The translations under genes and the position numbers were made by a program. The notes below the pieces were generated by a model. It did not search any database and was not told the origin of the DNA. It saw nothing but the letters and a program-made list of their open reading frames with translations. Positions 1 through 9,315 of a stretch of 64,000 nucleotides of DNA are shown here, piece after piece. Positions within the stretch are counted from its first letter, which is position 1. Each line of letters starts with the position of its first letter. Location of the stretch: NCBI GenBank assembly GCA_965223355.1, contig CBDCWE010000003.1, positions 1,798,001 through 1,862,000 on the forward strand, in the 5' to 3' direction. This DNA is from Tectiglobus sp965223355 (lineage in GTDB: Bacteria; Pseudomonadota; Alphaproteobacteria; Rhizobiales; Hyphomicrobiaceae).

Positions 1-433
1 GCACGTCCCGCGAAAACACTTCCGTGTCAAGCCCGCGCGGCCATGTCCGGGGCGCGACATTGGAGGCATAATCGGCGCCGGTTTCAAAAAACGCCGACAG
101 GACGCTGCCGCTCACCTGCGGATCGATCAGCGGACAATCGCTGGTGATGCGCATAACCACGCTGGCGTTGGCGGCGCGCGCCGCAATCAGGTAGCGGGTG
201 AGCACATCGTGTTCCGGCCCGCGCGCAACCTTGGCGCCAAAGCGCAGGGCCAGTGCAGCAACCGGATCGTTGTCTGCGCCCTCCGGCACGGCGCACCAAA
301 CGGTGTCGATATCCCCGATCGCCTTGGCACGCGCAATCGACCAGCCGAGAACCGGGGTCCCGCGCAGATCCTGCAAGACTTTGCCGGGCAGACGGGTCGA
401 GCCGGCGCGGGCCTGGATGATCACAACATTCAT
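1..433 (-). CDS. SpsF-like cytidylyltransferase, 3' end cut by window edge
   Basis: Reading leftward from an ATG at 433 gives about 144 residues with no stop before the window edge, so the C-terminus is missing. The N-terminus IIQARAGSTRLPGKVL is the nucleotide-binding signature of CMP-sugar synthetases in the SpsF branch of the cytidylyltransferase family. A later RITSDCPLIDP segment matches the metal/nucleotide-binding Asp region. The family activates sugars, often nonulosonates, as CMP derivatives in the cytoplasm. With a NeuB/PseI homologue and pseB/pseC nearby, it may supply the CMP-nonulosonate step (PseF/NeuA role); that is inferred from context. It could instead act on another acidic sugar or be the N-terminal half of a fusion. 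Confidence 0.8.
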   Translation of the reverse strand, partial: MNVVIIQARAGSTRLPGKVLQDLRGTPVLGWSIARAKAIGDIDTVWCAVPEGADNDPVAALALRFGAKVARGPEHDVLTRYLIAARAANASVVMRITSDCPLIDPQVSGSVLSAFFETGADYASNVAPRTWPRGLDTEVFSRDV

Positions 434-800
434 GACAGCCTGCACCTAAAAACGCCTCGACCCAGGGCCGATCGCCACTGTGTCTTCATGATTGGTTCGG
501 CTCAACCGCAATAAACCAGGGGCCATTTCGGTCCCTGCGTTATCGCCAGCCCCGTCTCTACCACGCCCGTCTCTACCACGCATGTCCCCCGTCTGGCCAT
601 CGGCTGATCGCCGCTTGCCGCCAGGCACCCTCCGATCAGGTCACGGCCTGCCCAAGGGCCCGGCCCTCTGGTCGGCTTATGAGGCCCGAGAACCCTGACT
701 CAATCGCCACTTTGCGGCGGTCCTTGCGGGCGCTGTCCGCCCCTCAATCTTGCCGATCAGAAGGTTATCCCCAGGACTTGGTCCGAGGTTCCCCGGGAGG
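434..800. other. Intergenic stretch without a recognisable gene
   Basis: About 370 bases lie between the minus-strand exporter permease and the cytidylyltransferase. No open frame here resembles a protein. A 15-bp sequence, CCCGTCTCTACCACG, is repeated perfectly in tandem at 551-565 and 566-580. The segment around 690-750 is rich in GCGG/CCGC palindromic bits like other intergenic repeats in the window. It probably holds the leader of the cytidylyltransferase gene; no convincing promoter boxes were found. Confidence 0.4.
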
Positions 801-1643
801 TTACAGATGATCCGACAAAAACGACTCCGCCCGCAGGAAAAAGACAATGCACAGCGACAAGATCGTCAGGATCATCGCGGCAGAAACTCCCAGCCAGAAA
901 AACGGCGGATCACCAACACCGATCAGCGCCCACCGCGAAACCTCAATCAGCGATGCCATCGGGTTAAAGGTGTAGAGCAGCCAGCGATAGGCCTCGGGAA
1001 TGAAGGTGATCGGATAGATAATCGGCGTCAAAATCATCATGATCTGGACGAAGTAGGACACCGAAAACACCACATCGCGCACCAGAATCGCGACCACGGA
1101 CAGCACCATCCCGACGGCCAGACCGAGCAGCATGGCGAGCCCGGCACACACCGGGAACCACAGCATTTTCCACTCGCCTGTCAGGTAGCTGGTGCCACCG
1201 CTCAGCTTGAAGAACAGGGCGGTTAGCAAAAACAGCGTCAGGGTGACGATGAACTCCATCGACGGCGGCCCGATCGAGGCGAATGGTACAAGCAGCTTTG
1301 GAAAGTAGGTGCGCCGCATCATACCGCGCATCCACAGCAGCGTGCGCGGCAGAAAAATGACCGTCGCCTGGAACATGTTCCACGTTATGATGCCCGACAG
1401 GAAGAAGATCGGATAGGGCACGCCCTGGCTGTCCATCTGCACGACCACTGAGAACAGGATGATCGTGATGGTCGCCGGGATCAGCGGGCGCAGCACCAAC
1501 CACCAGAAGCCCAGCATCGTATCGCGGAACTTCTTCATGGTGATTTCGGTCAGCAGGAACGAGTAGAACGACCGGTACTGCCAGGCCGCAACCAAATGCG
1601 ACCAGATAGTCTTCGCTCGGGCCTCAATGACGATCACGGCCAT
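801..1643 (-). CDS. ABC-2 polysaccharide export permease (Wzm/KpsM type)
   Basis: A 280-residue integral membrane protein with about six hydrophobic segments and the ABC-2 permease pattern. The N-terminal region SFLLTEITMKKFRDTMLGFWWLVLRP fits the cytosolic gating helix of O-antigen/capsule exporters (quoted here only as its position, residues about 30-55). It would form the channel that moves an undecaprenyl-linked or lipid-linked glycan across the inner membrane. The ATG at 1643 is preferred over an upstream GTG at 1673 because AAGAGGT lies just ahead of it. It follows the ATPase gene by about 50 bp and is surely co-transcribed with it. Confidence 0.9.
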   Translation of the reverse strand: MAVIVIEARAKTIWSHLVAAWQYRSFYSFLLTEITMKKFRDTMLGFWWLVLRPLIPATITIILFSVVVQMDSQGVPYPIFFLSGIITWNMFQATVIFLPRTLLWMRGMMRRTYFPKLLVPFASIGPPSMEFIVTLTLFLLTALFFKLSGGTSYLTGEWKMLWFPVCAGLAMLLGLAVGMVLSVVAILVRDVVFSVSYFVQIMMILTPIIYPITFIPEAYRWLLYTFNPMASLIEVSRWALIGVGDPPFFWLGVSAAMILTILSLCIVFFLRAESFLSDHL

Positions 1644-1691
1644 GCGGCAAACCTCTTTTGACTGCGCCCGCACGCCGCCTCAGGGCACCTC

Positions 1692-3050
1692 TCATGAGGT
1701 CGCAGGCGGACGTTCAGATACGGTCCATTCAAGTCGTGGGCTAACAATACCGCGGCGGCTCCATTCCCAGTCGCACCAAACGGAAGCATCGGGATCGGCA
1801 TTGAAGGCGGTAAACTCAAGCTGTTCCTGAGCGTGTTCAACCAATTCACCCTCTGGCGTGCTGAAATCGGGAATGAGCAGCCGCGCGCGCAACTGATAGG
1901 ACGTTTCATTGAGAAACTCGGCCGGAATCTCAAAGCCAACCCGAAACGTTGTCGGGCGCATCGCTCGGAGCGGTTCGTGCGCTCGACCGGTAAAGACATG
2001 GATCTTGCCGTGCCACAATTGCATCTCGACGAACACCGCGGTGTCAGGTCGCAGCACCCGCACGATGCACTCAACGAACCCCGATTTGGTAATCTGAAAC
2101 GCACCGGTCTGTGACCGCTCGGCATCGAGCAAGCGCAAATCGATCAGCGTACACGGTCCATTGTCGCCTTCGGGATCGGTCTCGACCAAGCGCCCAGCCA
2201 GAAGATCGCGGATGTAGGCGCTGACGACCTCGTCCGTTGGTCCGCTCATGTGCACCCGGCCCTTGTCGATCCACAACACCCGGCTGCAACAGCGCCGGAT
2301 CGCCTCCATGTCGTGGGACACGAACAACACCGCCTCACCGGATTGGCCAACCGCCCGGATGCGCTCTTCGCAGCGTTTGCGAAACTCGCTGTCGCCCACC
2401 GTCAGGACCTCGTCGGCGAGCACGATATCGGCCTGCAGATTGATCATCGCCGAAAACGCAAGCTGTACGAAACTGCCGCTGGGGCACAGTTCCAGCAAGG
2501 TGTTGCGGTACTTTTCCAGCTGCGCAAACGCTAAAATCCGCTCCTCGGCAGCGGTCACCGCCGCCGCCGGAAAGCCCGCCAGGCGGCCGTAGATCTGGAT
2601 GTTCTCGCGGACGGTCAAATCCGGTGCAAAACCAATGCCGAGCTCGAGCAGTGACACCACCCGTCCGCGTAACGTCACCCGCCCCGCCGACGGCTCCAGG
2701 GTCCGCGCCAAGATCTTGAGCAGGGTGCTTTTGCCCGCCCCGTTGCGGCCGATGATACCCAACACCTCACCGGCGGGCACCGTAAAGCTGACGTCCTTGA
2801 GCGCGTAGAAGACGTCGGCGGATGCACTATCGCCGCCGGCCTCGACCGCGCTGCCGCCGCGCACGAGATAGCGGCTGAGCGCCAACACACCGGCCAGGGA
2901 ATCCGTCGTCACCCCGGCCAGCGGGCTTTTGCGCTTGTGCAGCAAAAAACCCTTGCTCAGGCCGTCGACGATCACTTTGGTCTCAGGGCTACCCGTCGAC
3001 ACGCACCGTGCCCCCGCCAGCGCCATTCCCGGGGCAACCGTCAAGTCCAA
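1692..3050 (-). CDS. Polysaccharide ABC exporter ATPase with C-terminal carbohydrate-binding domain (Wzt type)
   Basis: 452 residues. An ABC domain occupies roughly residues 25-285, with Walker A GRNGAGKST and Walker B DIVLADEVLTVGD followed by the SHD switch. The signature loop reads CPSGSFVQLAFS, close to the SSGMxxRLAF form of the KpsT/Wzt group. A further 165 residues after the ATPase match the layout of Wzt C-terminal domains that bind the glycan end before export. The frame opens with TTG at 3050, overlapping the 3' end of the NeuB-family gene and preceded by AAGGTGG; an ATG at 3026 is an alternative start. It pairs with the permease downstream. Confidence 0.88.
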   Translation of the reverse strand: MDLTVAPGMALAGARCVSTGSPETKVIVDGLSKGFLLHKRKSPLAGVTTDSLAGVLALSRYLVRGGSAVEAGGDSASADVFYALKDVSFTVPAGEVLGIIGRNGAGKSTLLKILARTLEPSAGRVTLRGRVVSLLELGIGFAPDLTVRENIQIYGRLAGFPAAAVTAAEERILAFAQLEKYRNTLLELCPSGSFVQLAFSAMINLQADIVLADEVLTVGDSEFRKRCEERIRAVGQSGEAVLFVSHDMEAIRRCCSRVLWIDKGRVHMSGPTDEVVSAYIRDLLAGRLVETDPEGDNGPCTLIDLRLLDAERSQTGAFQITKSGFVECIVRVLRPDTAVFVEMQLWHGKIHVFTGRAHEPLRAMRPTTFRVGFEIPAEFLNETSYQLRARLLIPDFSTPEGELVEHAQEQLEFTAFNADPDASVWCDWEWSRRGIVSPRLEWTVSERPPATS

Positions 3051-4516
3051 TCACCCACCTTGAGCCCCTCGCCCGGCATGATTTCGCGGGTTGCCTGGCG
3101 GCCAACGATGTCGTCCAGATAACGGGGATGGACGCCCTTGGTCTGATTGCCGGGGCGCAGGATGGCGACGTTTTGATCTTCAACGAATGTATCACCGGCA
3201 TTGATTTTGGCCAGCGCCTGCAGCCCCCGTTGAGCAAATGAGGCAAGCTCCTGTTCGGCCGAATGCACGGTCTTGAGGCCGGTTCCACGGGCCTGCGCGC
3301 CGGCCCGCACCGCTGTCACCATCTCGGCCAACTCGCCAGGGGTGACAGCAAATGCGTGGTCCGGTCCGGGCAGACGGTTATCAAGCGTAAAATGCTTTTC
3401 TATCGCCCGCGCCCCCAATGCCGCGGCCGCCAGCGGGCCGATAACGGCTTCGCGGCTGTGATCGGACAGCCCCGATGCCACCCCAAAACGGCGCGCCATG
3501 TTGGGGATCGTTGCCAGGTTGAGGGCCTCAAGCGGGGCCGGATATTTTGCCGTGCACTGCATCAGACACAGATCGCGCCCGCCGCAATGATGGAAGTGTT
3601 CAACCGCCCACCGGACATCATCGAGCGTTGCCGCGCCTGTCGACATCACCGTCGGTTTGCCGGAACGGGCGGCAAGTTCGATCAATCGGCGATGGCTAAC
3701 CTCATAGGAGGCGATTTTGTGAATCTCGACAAACGGATCGACTTCCGCGAAGTCTTGCGCCGAAAACGCCGTACTCATGAAGCCGATGCCCGCCTTTCGG
3801 GCGTGCTCCGCCAACTCCGGCAGCATATCAGCCGGCATCTGAATGTCGGCGAAGAGCTCATCCATCGTCTCATCGATACCGGCGTCCGCCAGATAGTCAC
3901 TGGCACCGGCATTGGACACGTACAGCTGCTCAGGACGGAAACTCTGAAACTTGACGACGTCGGCGCCGGCGTCGGCGGCTGCGTCGATCAACGCTTTCGC
4001 CATCGCAACATCGCGGTGACGGGCGCCCATGCGCCAGTTCGAGCCGGCCTCGGCGATGATCAGGACATCGCGGCTGCGCCAAAACGATGAGACCAGTTCA
4101 CTCCGATAGAGCGGCGAGGCGGCCAATGCCTCAAATCCTGCCTCAGACAAGACGCTCGCATCTGCCGCGGTTGCCGGTTCTGCAAGCAGGCAACTCAGCC
4201 CGGCGGATGCCAAGGCATAGGCCCGGGCAGCCACCACCACCGCCCGCAGCGATTGGGCGTCGTGGCCGGGCAGCATCCGCACGATAAGACGCGCGGTATC
4301 GCCGGACCAGCAGTCCGGATGTGGCTGTCCCTCGAGCGTTATCTCACCCATCGGCGCGCCATCGCCAACGGCCGTCAATACCGCCAATCTATCGGCGTTC
4401 GCGTCGCCCTTCGATAGCGGTCGCAAAGCATCGCGCGGCGCTGCCGTTGGCGCTGCCAGTCCAAGCTGTCGCACCACCTCATCAATTGATCCAACAACCA
4501 ACGCTGTGCTCACCAT
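3041..4516 (-). CDS. pseI: NeuB/PseI-family nonulosonate synthase with GNAT-like N-terminal extension
   Basis: 491 residues from an ATG at 4516 with GGGAGA about nine bases upstream. Residues about 151-425 are a NeuB catalytic barrel: IIAEAGSNW, DVVKFQSF, KIASYE, LMQCTAKYPAP, GLSDHS, IEKHFTLD. Residues about 430-491 are a SAF (antifreeze-like) domain. The enzyme would condense phosphoenolpyruvate with a six-carbon amino sugar to form a nine-carbon acidic sugar. Residues 1-150 are not part of standard NeuB; their strand-helix pattern, ending ASAGLSCLLAE and SEAGFEAL, resembles a degenerate GNAT acetyltransferase. PseI rather than NeuB or LegI is inferred from the neighbouring pseB/pseC. The reading frame stays open upstream of 4516, but there it overlaps the next gene and is noise. 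Confidence 0.85.
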   Translation of the reverse strand: MVSTALVVGSIDEVVRQLGLAAPTAAPRDALRPLSKGDANADRLAVLTAVGDGAPMGEITLEGQPHPDCWSGDTARLIVRMLPGHDAQSLRAVVVAARAYALASAGLSCLLAEPATAADASVLSEAGFEALAASPLYRSELVSSFWRSRDVLIIAEAGSNWRMGARHRDVAMAKALIDAAADAGADVVKFQSFRPEQLYVSNAGASDYLADAGIDETMDELFADIQMPADMLPELAEHARKAGIGFMSTAFSAQDFAEVDPFVEIHKIASYEVSHRRLIELAARSGKPTVMSTGAATLDDVRWAVEHFHHCGGRDLCLMQCTAKYPAPLEALNLATIPNMARRFGVASGLSDHSREAVIGPLAAAALGARAIEKHFTLDNRLPGPDHAFAVTPGELAEMVTAVRAGAQARGTGLKTVHSAEQELASFAQRGLQALAKINAGDTFVEDQNVAILRPGNQTKGVHPRYLDDIVGRQATREIMPGEGLKVGDWT

Positions 4517-4611
4517 CGTTGTGTTCTCCCTACCCGTGCTGACGGCTCGCCGTTCTATGATCGAAACTGCCGTCGCGGCATCGCCCATGTAGCCCGTAGC
4601 TGTTTTCCGGT

Positions 4612-6141
4612 TCAAGTATTGGTCCGCCCATGGCCGGCTCCGGTCGGCGTAGCAGCAGCGGCGGGCCGCCGCGCCAGTCGAGCTTTGTAGCTGCCTCGCA
4701 CGGCAACTCCGACTGGTACCACCATAGCGCGCACCAACCACGCCCACCACGGCACCGACGCCGGTGCCCGATGGGGCCGCCGCCCCAGCTCCGTCACCGC
4801 GTCGATCACGAACGGCAACGCCGGCTGATCCAGCCCATGTGGGCGCAAAAACCGCTCCACGAATGCGCGGGTTGTTTGCCTTGTTGTGGCGCAATTGCCA
4901 ATCACGCACGCAAGCTGACGTAGGTGGTCTTGCGGTGTACTGGCATGCAGCAGGATCCCGACATCCTGCAGATAGCGAAAATGCAATGTGCCCGTCTGGG
5001 TTGCAGCGGTCTCGGGTGTTGCCAGAACGGCGGTGGGTCGACCCAGGATCGCCGCCTCCAAAAAACCACTGGTGTTGACGCCAACGACAGCGGCGGCGTG
5101 AAACAGATTGTCGAAATAGGCGCGTTGGCGATCGATATCGGTCGGACTGTCGCCGCCGGGAGGCCAAATACAGGTCACGCCGCCGGTTTGATCCAGCTTG
5201 ACGCCGTGCCACTGTTGGGCATGAGAGGGATGGGGCCGCACGATAACATTGGCGTGGCGCACCCTGGCGTCGGCGGCGGTGCGCAGGTCGGCCAGCCAGC
5301 GGCGTACGATCGCCACTTCGTCCGGGCACACAAAGGATGACGAACACAAATAGAGGATGATCGCTTGCTCGGGGTTAAGCCCGCCGACCTGTGCGCAAAA
5401 GGCGTCGCGGTCCTGCTGCGGGACCATGTCGAACCACTGATCGAAGAGTTGCGCGCCCGTCACCACAATCCGCTCTCGCGGAACGCCATGCATCGCCTCG
5501 GCTTCCCAGCGCTGGTGTTCATTCCACACCGTGACAAGATCGGGCTGGAGCAGAATGCCGCCTTTGCTGGTCAGGTTATCCCAGCTGGCGACCAGCAGGC
5601 CACTCGGCACACCACGCGCCAGGGCGGCCTTGAGAAAGTCGAGTTGCACGTAATCGAAGTCAATCAGCGGCGTAAGAACGACGGCGTCCGGGCGCAACTC
5701 GGCGAGCCACTGCGCTGCCGCCGGATCAACCGGGGTGGCCTGTTCAACGATACTCAAGAGGCGCGCAAGACCGCGGCGGACGGCCCGGATGCGGGCAAGG
5801 CCACTGCCCTCAAACACGGCCCGCGCCAACCGTGGAATGCGCCGCGCCGCGCGGTCTTTGAGCTTTTCGGCACCGGCATAGTGTGGTTCGAGATAGCGCA
5901 GATAATCACGCACGGCGCGCAACGGATCGTTGCTTGCCCACCACCAGCCACTGCGGTTCGGTGCCCGCACGACAGTCACACCGCAATGGTCGCTTGCCAG
6001 CCGATGCAGGCCGTTGTCATTGACGTCCTTGTCGCTCGTCTTGGCCACGATCACGTCATGTCCCGCCGCCGCCAGGGCGCGGATGAGGGATCCGTAGTTG
6101 CGCAGATAGAGCCCGTGGGAGATGACAAACAGTAACCGCAT
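4612..6141 (-). CDS. GT-B-like surface glycan protein, unassigned family
   Basis: 509 residues. The N-terminus RLLFVISHGLYLRNYGSLI is a Rossmann start typical of GT-B glycosyltransferases. Internal landmarks are ASWDNLTSKGG (about residue 195), VIVRPHPSHAQQW (about 305) and a GVNTSGFLEAAILGRPT segment (about 360), a pattern seen in CDP-glycerol glycerophosphotransferase-like and epimerase-like folds. The same landmarks, SGWDNMSSKG, IYRPHP and SPMSTLLIEALIMDRPT, occur in the first half of the 840-residue protein at 9316-11838, so the two are paralogous. It is the first gene of the leftward arm and probably transfers a sugar or polyol phosphate. The substrate cannot be told from sequence. Confidence 0.75.
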   Translation of the reverse strand: MRLLFVISHGLYLRNYGSLIRALAAAGHDVIVAKTSDKDVNDNGLHRLASDHCGVTVVRAPNRSGWWWASNDPLRAVRDYLRYLEPHYAGAEKLKDRAARRIPRLARAVFEGSGLARIRAVRRGLARLLSIVEQATPVDPAAAQWLAELRPDAVVLTPLIDFDYVQLDFLKAALARGVPSGLLVASWDNLTSKGGILLQPDLVTVWNEHQRWEAEAMHGVPRERIVVTGAQLFDQWFDMVPQQDRDAFCAQVGGLNPEQAIILYLCSSSFVCPDEVAIVRRWLADLRTAADARVRHANVIVRPHPSHAQQWHGVKLDQTGGVTCIWPPGGDSPTDIDRQRAYFDNLFHAAAVVGVNTSGFLEAAILGRPTAVLATPETAATQTGTLHFRYLQDVGILLHASTPQDHLRQLACVIGNCATTRQTTRAFVERFLRPHGLDQPALPFVIDAVTELGRRPHRAPASVPWWAWLVRAMVVPVGVAVRGSYKARLARRPAAAATPTGAGHGRTNT

Positions 6142-6999
6142 CGGAGCGATCCCTCGTGCTCATTTTAAATAGCGGATTGGAACGTCGGGATTTCGCCTAT
6201 GCCAAGCTGCGACGCCCAACCCAACAAGCAAACAGCCTCCGTAGGCGTGTTCCCTCGTGCGGTCAATGCGCTGCTGCCTCCCGCAATCCACACCTCAACA
6301 CCGCACACCATATTGACCTGTCGGGTTCCGCGTCATAAGCAAGCAGGAGTTTCGTATTTCCGCGGCTTGCTCGCGCGTCGGACCTTTATCGATCAGCATT
6401 TCGGCCTGGCCGGTCCGCGGGATGACGAACCGACCTCTGATTTGCCCATTCTTTCCCACTGGTGCGTGCTTCGCTATATCATCGTCGATCGGAAATCCAA
6501 CAAATTTGTGACGTTGAAGACACTCGCTGCGCAGCACGCAAACGGTTCCTGAGGTCGGCTGGAACTCGTGAACAGGTCGAGCTATGTTCACACGAGAAGA
6601 TTTCGGGCCCGAGGCAGATATCAATTGCGGAGGCTGGTCGGCGGCTGGCCAGAACCATCAGGGGGACCTGGATTTGGCAACAACACAATATTGACAAAAC
6701 ATAGATTTGAGAGGATCGCCCGGGCAAGCGCCGACGCCCACAACACCACCTACAACAAGGCAAACGCTGTCGTAGACACCCATGACGAGCGTTGCTCTCC
6801 TACTGGAGCATACCCGCGAAATCGCACTGCTCCATTGCCATTGTGTGTCGAGGTGCCGTTGTGAGCACAACCGACTTTGGCCTTGACCGGCTCGAGGAGT
6901 TGAACGACAACCTTCAGCGATCCTAGCATTGGTCGGTGCTTCCGCCGCACCCTAACGATCGCACCAGATGGGCTAACAAGACGAACCTGTGGAGCTTCG
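6142..6999. promoter_or_regulatory. Long divergent intergenic region of the glycan locus
   Basis: This gap of about 860 bases separates the two arms of the glycan locus and should hold both promoters. It is visibly richer in A and T than its flanks. Several short frames exist on both strands, the longest being a TTG-started frame at 6295-6624 on the minus strand, but none resembles a known protein or has a good ribosome site. It may contain decayed remnants of a gene. No clear palindrome or promoter pair could be fixed by eye. Confidence 0.4.
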
Positions 7000-8037
7000 A
7001 TGACCAACACGGACCAAGCTTTCAAACCATATGACCTGAATGGCAAATCCATTCTGGTCACCGGTGGTACCGGATCTTTCGGTCGACGCTTCGTTGAAAC
7101 GGTGCTCGCCAACTACGCGCCCAAGCGGCTGGTCGTGTTTTCGCGGGACGAAGGCAAGCACTTCGACATGTCAACCCAGCTTCCACCGGACAAGTGGGAG
7201 TGTCTGCGCTATTTCGTTGGCGATGTGCGCGATGTGGATCGCCTGATAATGGCGATGAAGGGCATCGATGTGGTCGTACACACCGCCGCTCTCAAGCAGG
7301 TACCGATCGCTGAATACAACCCGTTTGAATGCATTTCGACCAACATCCATGGCACTGAGAACGTGATTCGCGCCGCCATGGCCGCAAACGTCGAGCGGGT
7401 CATTGGGCTGTCGACCGACAAGGCGGTCGCCCCGGTCAACCTTTACGGTGCAACGAAACTCGCCGCCGAAAAACTTTTGGTGGCGGCCAACAACCTGTCC
7501 GGCGATGACGGGCCACGGTTTTCCGTCGCGCGCTATGGCAACGTTATCGGGTCGCGCGGTAGTGTCGTGCCGTTCTTCCGCAAGCTCATCGACGAACGTA
7601 GCGATCATCTGCCGATCACCGACGAGCGCATGACGCGGTTTTGGATCACGCTGGAGGGCGGGGTCAACTTTGTGCTCACCAGCCTTAACCTGATGCACGG
7701 CGGCGAGATCTTCGTGCCGAAGATGCAGACGCTGCGCGTTGTCGATCTGGCCCGCGTCATGGCACCTGATTTGCCGCACAAGGTCATCGGAATCCGCCCT
7801 GGCGAAAAGATCCATGAGACGTTGATTTCGGTCGACGAAGCCCGCACGACCGTCGAACTCGCCGATCGTTATATGATTCATCCACCGCTGGCGCTGTGGA
7901 GCGATCGCGTTAAAGGATATGTGGACAGCAAGCCGGTGCCGACAGACTTTACCTTCATTAGCTCACAGGAGGATTTGCTGATGCCGGAAGCGGCCATGCG
8001 CGAGCTTCTTGATGTGTGGGCTGGCAAATCGAAATGA
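7000..8037 (+). CDS. pseB: UDP-GlcNAc 4,6-dehydratase (inverting, PseB-like)
   Basis: 345 residues of the extended short-chain dehydrogenase type. The NAD-binding motif is VTGGTGSFG (about residue 20), followed by HTAALKQVP, LSTDKAVAPVNLYGATK with the catalytic Tyr/Lys pair, and RYGNVIGSRGSVVPFF. Length and motifs fit PseB/FlaA1, which converts UDP-GlcNAc to a 4-keto-6-deoxy sugar with C5 inversion, the first step of pseudaminic acid synthesis. GGAG lies six bases before the ATG. The gene overlaps pseC by four bases (ATGA), so the two are translationally coupled. Short CapD-type dehydratases are the main alternative. Confidence 0.9.
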   Translation: MTNTDQAFKPYDLNGKSILVTGGTGSFGRRFVETVLANYAPKRLVVFSRDEGKHFDMSTQLPPDKWECLRYFVGDVRDVDRLIMAMKGIDVVVHTAALKQVPIAEYNPFECISTNIHGTENVIRAAMAANVERVIGLSTDKAVAPVNLYGATKLAAEKLLVAANNLSGDDGPRFSVARYGNVIGSRGSVVPFFRKLIDERSDHLPITDERMTRFWITLEGGVNFVLTSLNLMHGGEIFVPKMQTLRVVDLARVMAPDLPHKVIGIRPGEKIHETLISVDEARTTVELADRYMIHPPLALWSDRVKGYVDSKPVPTDFTFISSQEDLLMPEAAMRELLDVWAGKSK

Positions 8038-9272
8038 ATACCTTCCTGCCGTATGGCCGCCAGTCGATCGAAGCCGACGACATCGCTGCGGTCAGCGACG
8101 CGTTGCAGTCTGATTTTTTGACCACCGGCCCGCGCGTTGCAGAATTCGAAGCTGCCCTGGTCGACGCGACCGGTGCCCGCCACGCGGTGTCCTGCAACAG
8201 CGGCACAGCTGCCCTGCACATTGCCAGCATCGTGCTGGACTTGGAGCCCGGCGATCAAGTCATCGTCCCCTCGATCACCTTCCTGGCAACCGCCAACGCC
8301 CCGCGCCATGTCGGCGCCGAGATCGTGTTCTGTGACGTTGATCCACAGACCGGTCTGATGACGGGTGATACGTTTCAGGAAGCGTTGACGCGGGCGCCGC
8401 GGGCCAAGGCCGTGTTCCCGGTTCATCTCAATGGGTCCCTGGCACCGATGGTTGAGATCCATGCACTCGCCCGCCAACATGGCCTGACCGTCATCGAGGA
8501 CGCCTGCCACGCCCTCGGCACCGACTATCATCTCACCGAACCGGACAAGCGCAACTCTCCGGGCCGGGCAGGGGACTGTCGCCTCAGCGATCTGGCCTGT
8601 TTCTCGTTTCATCCCGTCAAGGCCATCGCCATGGGCGAAGGTGGTGCGGTAACAACCAACAACGACAGCTTGGCACAGCGACTTGCCCTGGTACGCAGCC
8701 ATGGCATGACACGCGACCCGGCTGCCATGACGAACACCGACATGGCCTTTGCGGCGGATGGCCGGGCCGCGCCGTGGTACTATGAGATGCACGAACCCGG
8801 CTTTAACTACCGGGTCCCCGACATCCTGTGTGCCTTGGGTCTCAGTCAGCTTGCCAAACTGGATCGTTTCATTACGCGCCGGCGCCATCTCGCAGCCTTA
8901 TACGATGACGCGTTGGCGCCGCTGGCGCCGCTGGTGCGGCCGGTGAAACGGTTCGCGAACGTTCAGTCCGCTTTCCATCTCTATGCCGTCCGGATCGCTT
9001 TTGATGATGCCGACACCACCCGGATCGACGTGATCGACGCCTTACGGGCGAACGGCATTGGTACCCAAGTTCACTACATCCCCGTGCATCGTCAGCCCTA
9101 TTACAGCCATCAGCCGGGAGCCGTTCCGTTGCTGGGCGCAGACGCCTACTACGATCAGGCACTTTCCCTGCCCCTTTTTCCGGCGATGGCTGACAGCGAC
9201 GTCGCGCGCGTCGCCGACGCTTTGACCACTGCATTAACGCGGGCGGGGGCCCCGCGGCCACAACCACTGTAA
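8034..9272 (+). CDS. pseC: UDP-4-amino-4,6-dideoxy-N-acetyl-altrosamine transaminase (PseC-like)
   Basis: 412 residues from the ATG at 8034, which overlaps the pseB stop; an in-frame ATG at 8016 lies inside pseB. It is a DegT/DnrJ/EryC1 family PLP aminotransferase. Landmarks are SCNSGTAALH for phosphate binding, VIEDACHALG with the PLP-ring Asp, and SFHPVKAIAMGEGG with the Schiff-base lysine. A FNYRVPDI segment and a C-terminal QVHYIPVHRQPYY are characteristic of PseC. It would aminate the 4-keto product of PseB using glutamate. Confidence 0.9.
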   Translation: MNTFLPYGRQSIEADDIAAVSDALQSDFLTTGPRVAEFEAALVDATGARHAVSCNSGTAALHIASIVLDLEPGDQVIVPSITFLATANAPRHVGAEIVFCDVDPQTGLMTGDTFQEALTRAPRAKAVFPVHLNGSLAPMVEIHALARQHGLTVIEDACHALGTDYHLTEPDKRNSPGRAGDCRLSDLACFSFHPVKAIAMGEGGAVTTNNDSLAQRLALVRSHGMTRDPAAMTNTDMAFAADGRAAPWYYEMHEPGFNYRVPDILCALGLSQLAKLDRFITRRRHLAALYDDALAPLAPLVRPVKRFANVQSAFHLYAVRIAFDDADTTRIDVIDALRANGIGTQVHYIPVHRQPYYSHQPGAVPLLGADAYYDQALSLPLFPAMADSDVARVADALTTALTRAGAPRPQPL

Positions 9273-9315
9273 CCAGCGCTGAGGGTACAATGGAAAACAT
9301 GGACGCGAGAGGCAC

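Noticed and set aside
3263..4090. 275-residue plus-strand frame
   Set aside because: It is antisense to the NeuB-family gene, whose motifs are clear; the frame is a shadow of GC-rich codons.
5365..6135. 256-residue plus-strand frame
   Set aside because: It is antisense to the GT-B-like gene with no motif of its own.
6295..6624. 109-residue minus-strand frame in the glycan-locus gap
   Set aside because: It starts with TTG, has no ribosome site and matches no family that I recognise. It could be a remnant, but coding is not supported.
6750..7112. 120-residue minus-strand frame across the pseB start
   Set aside because: It overlaps the start of pseB antisense and lacks recognisable motifs.
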